DNA from: Acrocarpospora macrocephala
Lineage (GTDB): Bacteria > Actinomycetota > Actinomycetes > Streptosporangiales > Streptosporangiaceae
Assembly (NCBI RefSeq): GCF_009687865.1
Contig: NZ_BLAE01000029.1
Location: 85,318 to 149,317 of the forward strand
DNA length: 64,000 nt
Reading direction: 5' to 3'
The translations under genes were made by a program, and so were the position numbers. Shown here one piece after another: positions 58,167 to 64,000 of the stretch. Below the pieces are notes generated by a model that did no database searches, was not told the DNA's origin, and saw nothing but the letters and a program-made list of their open reading frames with translations. The stretch's first letter is position 1. Each line of letters begins with the position of its first letter.

Positions 58167-58724
58167 TCACTGGATGTTGGTCGCTGTGAGCCGTCCACGT
58201 GCGATGGTGTGCGCCGCGATGCGTTCCAGACTCTCCGAGAGGGGGGCACCCACCGGAAGATCCAGTTTCGCGTCGAGGGCATAGACAGTGAAACGGTAGC
58301 TGTCCTCGGCCCGGCAAGGGGGCACATATCCGACTTTGCCGCTAGTTGTCGCACCTTGCCGTGATCCTCGGGGCACGGTGTTCTCCCCGAGCTCGGTGGT
58401 TTCCGGATCGATGTTGTACACGATCCAGTGCACCTCCGCCCCATCGCCCGAATCGTTGGTGTCGTCGACCACCAGGGCCACCGACTTGGCGCCCGACGTC
58501 CCCGACCAGCGGAGCGGCGGATTGCCGATCCCGCCCCGGCAGGAGTAGCCGTGCGGCAGCGGGTCGCCGTCCCGGAACTGCGGGCTCGACACGCTGATGA
58601 CGTCGAGGTCCGCGGGCGAACCACCGCCCACGATCCCGCAGCCCGAGGTTCCCGCCCACACGGCGACGGCCACCATCGGTAAGACGGCGGCACGGGCGCG
58701 TGCTGGTTTGGAAGGCGACCCCAT
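58167..58724 (-). CDS. PEBP/YbhB-family lipoprotein
   Basis: 185 residues. ATG at 58724; TAGCAT ends 8 bases upstream, so leaderless expression is likely. A lipoprotein signal peptide ends at TSGC (cysteine near residue 30). The phosphatidylethanolamine-binding-protein fold follows: DDTNDSGDGAEVHWIVYNI is the central ligand-site motif, and GYVPPCR is the following conserved segment. The bacterial PEBP family (YbhB/YbcL) binds small anionic ligands; anchoring outside the membrane is common in actinobacteria. Function in the cell is unknown. Confidence 0.88.
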   Translation of the reverse strand: MGSPSKPARARAAVLPMVAVAVWAGTSGCGIVGGGSPADLDVISVSSPQFRDGDPLPHGYSCRGGIGNPPLRWSGTSGAKSVALVVDDTNDSGDGAEVHWIVYNIDPETTELGENTVPRGSRQGATTSGKVGYVPPCRAEDSYRFTVYALDAKLDLPVGAPLSESLERIAAHTIARGRLTATNIQ

Positions 58725-59444
58725 GCCGGATGATGCTACGCGGAACCGGATGGTGCGCTGACCCGATCGCGATGATCCGTCGCGCGAAGAACGCACCGAA
58801 TCGGGCTGATCGAGTGCTGGACCTGGGCGGAGACCGCGCCATACCCGATCCGACAGCGGATCCACAGGTACGCGACAGGCACCCGACGGATGCCCGACGG
58901 ATGCCCGAACGGACGCCCCAAAGGGGTGCTTCCCGGATGATCGCGGCTGCGACGCCACCGCCCGCTGTGGGGCTACGACACGAAGAACGTCACCTTTTCC
59001 CGATTTATTGAGGAAGAGGTACGACTAGGCGACATGTCACCACATGGCGGCGGGCTCGGCGGGTTGAGGCTCGTCCGGTGCTGGATAGCTGACTATTGTT
59101 TCCACTTTTCGTCAGACTTCCGTCGATTCCCGATCCGATCGAACCCTTTCGATTCTGGTACGGCTTGCGCCCGGCCGGAACACTCAACGCTCGGCGCACG
59201 CTGGGAGAAGGCTCCTTTTCAAGCACGCGCTCGGCAACCCCTACACGGACGGCGTTCCGAGGCCCTGCGAGCGCGCAACAACAAAGGCCGAAATTTCCGT
59301 CAAAGCGGACGGAGTTTTCTTTAGTGTGCCATTTATTTGCCAAAGCTGATACGTCGAACGTGACTTTGTCCAAGGGCCGTGGGTATTTCCGTTTCGCAGC
59401 GCTCTGCTCTCAGCGGAGAAGGATTCTCACAGTAAGGGATTTAG
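58725..59444. other. 720-bp gap: leader region before the collagen-like gene
   Basis: No complete gene is supported. Between about 59190 and 59333 one plus-strand frame, without a start codon, has G/C-ending codons in its first half (FKHALGNPYTDGVP segment), possibly a remnant. A terminator-like hairpin follows at 59296-59322, and a perfect 5-bp-arm hairpin GAGAA-GGA-TTCTC lies near 59417. The stretch is clearly lower in GC from 59090 on. Confidence 0.45.
59296..59322 (+). terminator. Factor-independent-type terminator or attenuator
   Basis: TCCGTC (59296-59301) pairs with GACGGA (59308-59313), followed by GTTTTCTTT. A true U-rich tail is unusual for this genome. As it lies 120 bp before the collagen-like gene it might attenuate that gene, or end a small RNA. 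Confidence 0.6.
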
Positions 59445-60647
59445 TTGAGATATTGTGGGACCGGGTCTGTTAAGGACCTGTTTATCGGCGCTCGTCTCCT
59501 GAGATGTGCCGCCGTCATGACCGTTGCGGGCGTGGCGTTGGCCGGCCAGATCCAGACCAGCGCGATGGCATCCGCGGACCCCGCGGCCAACGCGACCTCA
59601 CTCACCTCCAGCAACTGGGACCGAGATCACTATCGCGACCGGTACTGGTACCGCGAACGGGACCGCCATCGGCCCCGTCACGCTGACAGCGGCGGATGCC
59701 CCTGCCAGCACCATGGCGACTGCACCCGCTCCAACGCCCCACAGAGAACCCGGGGCGACCACGACACCGGCCTACAACGCCCACCCCGCCCACATAACCC
59801 ACGTGGACCTCAAGAACCGCAGAGCCTCCCCGAACCACAAGACCAGCGCAACTTCCAGAACCTGCCCGGAGCACAAGGCCAGCGCAACTTCCACAACCTC
59901 CCCCACAGGCCTGCGCTCGGCCACCCTGGCCAGACCAGCAGACCCGGTCAGACCAGCAGGCCCGGCCAGAGCAGGCCCGGCCAGATCAGCAGACCTGGTC
60001 AGACCAGCAGACCTGGTCAGATCAGTAGGCCCGGCCAGTTCGGCAGACCTGGCCAGATCGGCCAATCTGTCCATAACACCAAGCCCAGCAAGCCTGGCCC
60101 GCCCGGGCCTCCCGGCAAGCCCGGCCACGATGGCAAGCCCGGCCACCCCGGCCCGCCCGGCAAACCTGTCAAGGACAGCAAGCCCGGCCCATCTGGCCCC
60201 CGTAGCTTCCCCGGCAAGCCCAGCGATGACGGCAGGGGCAGCGTTGACGCCAAGCCCAGCGATGACGTCAGGGGCAGATATGACGGTAGGCGCAGATATG
60301 ACGACAAGGCCAGCCTGGGTAGCGACGACGATAGGCGCCACATGGCCAGCCATAACGACAGGCGCGGCAAGGTCGGGCATGACGGCGGGGGTGGCAAGGG
60401 CGGCAATGTCGGGGATGACGGCGGGGGTGGCAAGGTCGGGCATGACGGCGGGGGTGGCAAGGGCGGCAATGTCGGGCATGACGACAGAGGCGGCCTGGGC
60501 AGCCACGATGATTGGGGCAACATGGCCGGCTTTGACGGTGAGCACCGCAAGGGCGGGCATGACGGCAAAGGTGGCAAGGGCGGCAAGGGTGGGCATGACG
60601 GCAGAGGCGGCAAGGGCAAGGAGAGCGGCAAGGGCAACGAGAACTGA
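59445..60647 (+). CDS. Secreted collagen-like, Gly-rich repeat protein
   Basis: 400 residues. A TTG at 59445 with AAGGGA five bases upstream is preferred; ATG 59517 is the alternative. The signal peptide runs to about residue 42 (MTVAGVALAG core, cleavage near AMASA). The mature part begins with an Arg/Asp/Tyr-rich region, then RPGQ units of 18 bp (residues about 162-205), GPPGPPGKPG-type collagen triplets (about 215-245), and a 63-bp repeat encoding KVGHDGGGGKGGNVGDDGGGG (about 308-350). It ends in a Lys/Gly-rich tail. It would form an extended, positively charged fibre or matrix outside the cell. An alternative plus-strand frame is also open throughout, as the repeats have no stops, but only this frame gives the Gly periodicity and the signal peptide. 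Confidence 0.72.
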   Translation: MRYCGTGSVKDLFIGARLLRCAAVMTVAGVALAGQIQTSAMASADPAANATSLTSSNWDRDHYRDRYWYRERDRHRPRHADSGGCPCQHHGDCTRSNAPQRTRGDHDTGLQRPPRPHNPRGPQEPQSLPEPQDQRNFQNLPGAQGQRNFHNLPHRPALGHPGQTSRPGQTSRPGQSRPGQISRPGQTSRPGQISRPGQFGRPGQIGQSVHNTKPSKPGPPGPPGKPGHDGKPGHPGPPGKPVKDSKPGPSGPRSFPGKPSDDGRGSVDAKPSDDVRGRYDGRRRYDDKASLGSDDDRRHMASHNDRRGKVGHDGGGGKGGNVGDDGGGGKVGHDGGGGKGGNVGHDDRGGLGSHDDWGNMAGFDGEHRKGGHDGKGGKGGKGGHDGRGGKGKESGKGNEN

Positions 60648-60986
60648 CAGTCAGGTCCTGCCGGGCCTCCCGGTCAGCTCGGCCAACTCCCCGGCCAACT
60701 CGGCCAGACTGGTGAGCCTGGGCTGCCGGGTTCCTAGCGGCCGGGTTCCTAGCCGGGCTCCTAGTGGTTCCGTCATCTGCGGTTCGCTTCCGGCATCTGG
60801 AGCCAGTGAGCCGATCGGGCTGACCAAGACCTGAACGAGAAGAACGAACCTGGTGGGCTGGTTTGATCACGCTTCGGGAGAGGCGTTCAAGGTCGATCAG
60901 TCCCATCAGGCTGTCCGGCCGTCGGCCCCTTGCAGGGGGAACCGCTGGGCGGTCAAGAGAGCGCTGACACGACTTAGGGTGGAGTC
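60648..60986. other. 339-bp gap with degenerate GC-rich repeats
   Basis: CCGGGTTCCTAGC-type units (about 60727-60765) and GGCCAACTC units (about 60680-60705) appear to be decayed continuation of the collagen-like repeats. No gene is seen. The promoter of the PH-domain pair is at its right end (TAGGGT 60975-60980). Confidence 0.5.
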
Positions 60987-61550
60987 GTGAGTGATCCCGC
61001 AGGCCCGCTTCCCCCGTCGCCGCCGACAGCGCGCCCGGTGTCGCGTGACGCGCTCCGGGCACCCGCCCATCAGGTGTCGCGACGCGCCATCACGCTGTGG
61101 TTCATCGAAGGGATCACCGGCTTCATCATCATGGTCGGCGGCGCGGCTCTGCTGTCGCTCTGGGTCGGCAGCTGGACCTGGCTACCCGACTGGCTCACCG
61201 CCCGCCCCTGGCTGGTCCCCCTGGCCACCGCCCTGGTCCTGCTCCCCCCAGTAATCATCGAGCCACCCCTACGCTTCGCCGTGCACCGCTGGGAACTCTC
61301 CGACGATGTCGTCTACGCGCGTTCCGGCTGGTTGAGCAGGGAATGGGTGTTCGTCCCCGTAGGCCGCATCCAAACCGTCGACAAAGCCCAAGGCTGGTTC
61401 GAACGCCTCCTCGGCCTGGCCACCGTAGAGATCAGAACGGCGTCCTACGCTGGCTCCTCCACCATCAAGGGCCTCGACTACGAGGTCGCCGCCCGCCTGG
61501 CCGAAGACCTCTCCCACCAAGCCCAGCAACTCAGAGACGACGCCACATGA
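60987..61550 (+). CDS. PH-domain (bPH2/YdbS-like) membrane protein
   Basis: 187 residues. GTG at 60987 follows TAGGGT by 6 bases: leaderless. Two membrane helices (LWFIEGITGFIIMVGGAALLSL and WLVPLATALVLLPPVII) and then the bPH2 domain with WELSDDVVYARSGWLSREWVFVP and IQTVDKAQGWFERLLGLATVEI. This is the small partner of YdbS/YdbT pairs. Its stop overlaps the start of the larger partner gene by ATGA. YdbST affects sensitivity to antimicrobial agents in Bacillus; role here inferred. Confidence 0.88.
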   Translation: MSDPAGPLPPSPPTARPVSRDALRAPAHQVSRRAITLWFIEGITGFIIMVGGAALLSLWVGSWTWLPDWLTARPWLVPLATALVLLPPVIIEPPLRFAVHRWELSDDVVYARSGWLSREWVFVPVGRIQTVDKAQGWFERLLGLATVEIRTASYAGSSTIKGLDYEVAARLAEDLSHQAQQLRDDAT

Positions 61551-63661
61551 CGTCCCCAGAACCAGACAACCCCACCCATTCACCCCCACCCAACGCGCCC
61601 GCAACCAACGGGCCAAAAGGCGACGCGGTCCGAGGCGACCATCCCCTGATCGAGGCGGGTCAAAGCGACGCGGACCAGGGAGACGCGGACCAGGGCGACG
61701 GGGCCGGAGTTCATGTGGCTGAGAGTGACGTGGCACCCGACAATGCGGTCCGAGGTGACGATTCTCCGGTTAAAACTCCCCGAGGTGACGTGGCCCGAGG
61801 CGATCATCCCTCGATCGAGGCGGGCCGAAGCGACGCGGACCAGGGAGACGCGGACCAGGGCGACGGGGCCGGAGTTCATGTGGCTGAGAGTGACGTGGCA
61901 CCCGACAATGCGGTCCGAGGTGACGATTCGCCGTTCAGGGCGGCGCCGGATGCTGGGGTTCCTGGGCAGCAGGCTGGGGTTGCGCCGGTGGCGGTGCGGC
62001 TTAGTCCGAAGGTGTTGCTGATCGATCCGGTGCGGATGTTGCCGTCGCTGCTGTTGCCGCTGGGTGGGGTGCTGGTCGCGGGTGGGTTTTCGCCGCGTTC
62101 GTTCGTGTTCGCGGCCATGGGTGTGGCGGGGTCGATCGTGTTCGCGGTCATCAGGTGGGCCACGTTCACGTACACGATCGTGGGGGATCGGCTGGAGCTG
62201 ACCAGGGCGTTCGTCAGTCGTTCTGTTCGTACCATTCCGTTGGAGCGGATTCGCGGAGTGGATGTCAGCACGCCGCCGCTGCATCGGCTGCTTGGCCTGG
62301 CCGTGCTCAAGCTCGATACCGGAGCCGGAGGCGACAAGCAGGAAGGCGAGCTCAACGGGGTAACCGTCGAAGAGGCCGAACGGCTGCGCGCTGTCCTGCT
62401 GGCGCGCCGAGTCATCCCAGCCGTCGCCTCGTCCGAAAGCTCCGCCAATGCCACCGATACGTCCACCGGGACGACGTCCGCGGCTCCCGGCCATGGCAAG
62501 GAGCACTACTACATCCGGGTTCCCCGGTCCTGGCTCAGGTACGGCCCGCTGTCCGGCGCCTACCTGCTGACACCGTTCGCCCTGGTCGCAGGTGCGATCG
62601 GCCTGCTCTTCCAGTGGGGCGACGAGTTCGGTATCAGCGGTAAGGACGCCTGGGCAGTCGGCGAATGGCTGTGGGACCGCCCGCAATACCTGATCGTCGC
62701 CGTGGCCGTCCTCGTGCTGGCCATGCCCTTCGTCGGCGGCGTCATGTATGCGATCTTCAACTGGGACTTCACCCTCAAATCACGCGACGGCTACCTGGTC
62801 GCCGAACGCGGCCTGATCAACCGTCGTGCGGTCTCCCTGGAACGCCGCAGAATCCGCGGCTACGAACTGGCAGAAAGCCCACCGGAACGCGCCGCCAAGC
62901 TGGTCAGAGTCTGGGCAGTGGTAACCGGCCTAGGCGACTCCCAAACCCGAGGCCAACTCCTCCCCGTCACCCCCAAATCCGCCGCCCTAGCCATCGCCGC
63001 CGAAGCAATCGGCCCATTCGGCCCCTCCAGCGCCACCACCCCACCCAGCCAGGCCAGCACGCCTGGCCAGATCGGCCACGTCCACCCTTCCGACCAGTTT
63101 GGTCAGGTCCATCCGTCCGAGCACGAAGCTCCCTCCGGCCAGGTTCCCTCCGGCCAGGTTCCCTCCGGCCAGGTTCCCTCCGGCCAGGTCGATTCGGCTG
63201 GCCAGGCCAGCTCGGCTGGTATGCCACTGCGCCCGCATCCACCGCAGGCCCGCAGGCGTCGCCTGTTCCGCGCCATCTTCCCGTGGCTGGTGGTCGTCGC
63301 AGTCGCGGGAGTGCTCGGCTGGGGTGTCGTCGTGGTGATCGCCTTGGTGCTCGCGCTCCTGGGGATTCCGCTCGGCCTCGACCGGTACCGATCGCTCGGT
63401 CACGCATACGACGGCGCTCGCCTTTCGGTCCGGTCAGGCTCGCTCCGCCGGACACAGGCAATCGTCGAACGCCGGGCCATAGTCGGATGGACATTCAAAC
63501 AGACGTGGTTCCAGCGTTCATCCAGGCTGCTGACCGTGATCGCGGGCGTCGGCGCAGGCAAAGGCGGCTACTCCGCCCTCGACACCGGCGAACGCCAAGG
63601 CGTGGAGTTCGCCGCCGAGGTCACCCCCGAATGGCTGAACCAGTTCATCGCCCGACCCTAA
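61547..63661 (+). CDS. Multi-PH-domain (YdbT-like) membrane protein with repeat insertions
   Basis: 704 residues; ATG at 61547 overlaps the previous stop. Three bPH2 units with paired membrane helices: about residues 160-285, 320-475 and 575-704 (typical segments YTIVGDRLELTRAFVSRSVRTIPLERI, LKSRDGYLVAERGLI and LSVRSGSLRRTQAI). Residues about 25-130 before the first unit consist of two 55-residue copies made by a 165-bp tandem duplication. Residues about 525-545 between units 2 and 3 hold four PSGQV copies (15-bp repeat). Both tracts are hydrophilic and lie in the cytoplasm if topology is as in YdbT. Confidence 0.88.
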   Translation: MTSPEPDNPTHSPPPNAPATNGPKGDAVRGDHPLIEAGQSDADQGDADQGDGAGVHVAESDVAPDNAVRGDDSPVKTPRGDVARGDHPSIEAGRSDADQGDADQGDGAGVHVAESDVAPDNAVRGDDSPFRAAPDAGVPGQQAGVAPVAVRLSPKVLLIDPVRMLPSLLLPLGGVLVAGGFSPRSFVFAAMGVAGSIVFAVIRWATFTYTIVGDRLELTRAFVSRSVRTIPLERIRGVDVSTPPLHRLLGLAVLKLDTGAGGDKQEGELNGVTVEEAERLRAVLLARRVIPAVASSESSANATDTSTGTTSAAPGHGKEHYYIRVPRSWLRYGPLSGAYLLTPFALVAGAIGLLFQWGDEFGISGKDAWAVGEWLWDRPQYLIVAVAVLVLAMPFVGGVMYAIFNWDFTLKSRDGYLVAERGLINRRAVSLERRRIRGYELAESPPERAAKLVRVWAVVTGLGDSQTRGQLLPVTPKSAALAIAAEAIGPFGPSSATTPPSQASTPGQIGHVHPSDQFGQVHPSEHEAPSGQVPSGQVPSGQVPSGQVDSAGQASSAGMPLRPHPPQARRRRLFRAIFPWLVVVAVAGVLGWGVVVVIALVLALLGIPLGLDRYRSLGHAYDGARLSVRSGSLRRTQAIVERRAIVGWTFKQTWFQRSSRLLTVIAGVGAGKGGYSALDTGERQGVEFAAEVTPEWLNQFIARP
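61630..61940 (+). repeat. 165-bp in-frame tandem duplication in the YdbT-like gene
   Basis: Landmarks GACGCGGACCAGGGAGACG (61667 and 61832) and TCATGTGGCTGAGAGTGACG (61711 and 61876) are both 165 bp apart. The copies are almost identical, so the event is recent. Within each copy there is a 15-bp GACGCGGACCAGGGC direct repeat. Confidence 0.95.
63130..63190 (+). repeat. Four-copy 15-bp repeat (PSGQV) in the YdbT-like gene
   Basis: CCCTCCGGCCAGGTT is repeated four times without mismatch and encodes Pro-Ser-Gly-Gln-Val. It lies in the linker between the second and third PH units. Confidence 0.95.
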
Positions 63662-63776
63662 CGATCCCGGCGACCACGCCCCACCGATCAGGCCTCAGCG
63701 ATCTGGCCAACACGATCGGGCCAACACGATCGGGCCTACGAGGACCCAATCCGACGAACGGGTCGCTTGGGTTGCT

Positions 63777-63834
63777 CGCCCTTATCCGGCGCCGTTTGCG
63801 CTGGTGGTGGTTCTCGCCGCACCGGCGCCAAGAG
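63777..63834 (+). repeat. Dispersed 58-bp intergenic repeat, copy 4
   Basis: Same ends as the copy at 1233-1290 (TTATCCGGCGCCGTT and CCGCACCGGCGCCAAGAG), 62.5 kb away. It sits in the 232-bp convergent gap 63662-63893 between the YdbT-like gene and sepH. Confidence 0.75.
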
Positions 63835-63893
63835 TGGCGGCGGCAGCCCGGCAGGGGCTTGCGCCAGGCGGGCGGGCTGGTCGGTCTGGGGGA

Positions 63894-64000
63894 TTAGTCG
63901 GGTTTGCGGGCGCCGAACATGATTTCGTCCCAGCTGGGGACTGAGGCGCGGCGGCCGCGGGACTTGCGGCGTGGGGGGGCCGGTTTGGGGGGGACTGGGG
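63894..64000 (-). CDS. sepH: Septation protein SepH (DUF3071), C-terminal end
   Basis: Only the last 35 codons are inside the window, ending at TAA 63894-63896. The tail RRASVPSWDEIMFGARKPD is the highly conserved C-terminus of SepH, the actinobacterial protein that stimulates FtsZ assembly at division septa. It is preceded by the usual basic Pro/Arg-rich linker. The gene continues to the right. Confidence 0.82.
   Translation of the reverse strand, partial: PVPPKPAPPRRKSRGRRASVPSWDEIMFGARKPD

Noticed and set aside
59190..59280. GCTCGGCAACCCC resembling the core of a SAM-type riboswitch
   Set aside because: The paired helices and pseudoknot partners of SAM-I or SAM-IV are not present.
59524..60834. 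Alternative plus-strand frame of 436 codons across the collagen-like gene
   Set aside because: Ala/Thr/Pro-rich translation without signal peptide; the chosen frame has the Gly periodicity and a signal peptide.

Overview
This is GC-rich (about 70%) actinobacterial chromosome. The third codon position is almost always G or C, many starts are GTG, neighbouring genes often overlap by ATGA or GTGA, and several promoters look leaderless. The SCO2521-SCO2524-like cluster, the Rv2230c-Rv2229c-Rv2228c-like trio, an F420-type luciferase-like oxidoreductase and the C-terminus of SepH fit the Streptosporangiales (Streptosporangiaceae or Thermomonosporaceae relatives). The genus is inference.

Layout. 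0-1.2 kb: 3' part of a GH43 glycosidase. 1.2-1.8 kb: a non-coding patch with a dispersed repeat and a 176-bp tandem duplication. 1.8-3.9 kb: an S9 peptidase on the minus strand. 4.0-13.1 kb: six overlapping plus-strand genes (amidohydrolase, DMT transporter, acyl-CoA dehydrogenase, ThDP enzyme, Glu/Leu/Phe/Val dehydrogenase, ADP-forming acyl-CoA synthetase), which read as an amino-acid to acyl-CoA catabolic operon. 13.2-14.4 kb: a ThiO/DAO-like flavoprotein. 14.3-19.9 kb: a five-gene minus-strand cluster of the uncharacterised SCO2521-SCO2524 type with a variant P-loop protein. 20.2-26.4 kb: a 2-hydroxyacid dehydrogenase, a second ThDP enzyme, a TetR regulator, an orphan histidine kinase and an acyl-CoA ligase. 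26.4-30.5 kb: a four-gene minus-strand operon (enolase-superfamily N-acylamino-acid racemase, GNAT, M20 deacylase, M19 dipeptidase) that matches the known N-succinylamino-acid D-to-L conversion route. 30.6-33.6 kb: Nif3, zinc ribbon and RNase H/phosphatase genes in mycobacterial order. 34.5-34.9 kb: RNase P RNA with a clear promoter. 35-40 kb: an XRE protein, an APH-like kinase and a helicase-nuclease fusion. 40-46.3 kb: an accessory patch with an integrase scar, DUF6624, small orphan genes, an efflux pump with its regulator and a small secreted cysteine protein. 46.6-58.7 kb: redox genes, regulators, a sigma-like membrane protein, a Tat-signal SDR, a SulP-carbonic anhydrase fusion and a PEBP lipoprotein. 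59.4-63.7 kb: a collagen-like secreted protein and two PH-domain membrane proteins. The 3' end of sepH closes the window.

The most unusual property is distributed. At least five ordinary enzymes or membrane proteins carry in-frame tandem repeats (units of 6, 15, 45, 48, 51, 60 and 165 bp) inserted between domains, in loops or at the N-terminus. The inserts use many A/T-ending codons, unlike the flanking gene, and a paralogue inside the window lacks them. All clearly measured coding units are multiples of three. Two other tandem duplications, of 176 bp at a gene end and 59 bp at a gene start, are not multiples of three. This looks like a genome-wide repeat-expansion process that has populated protein linkers.
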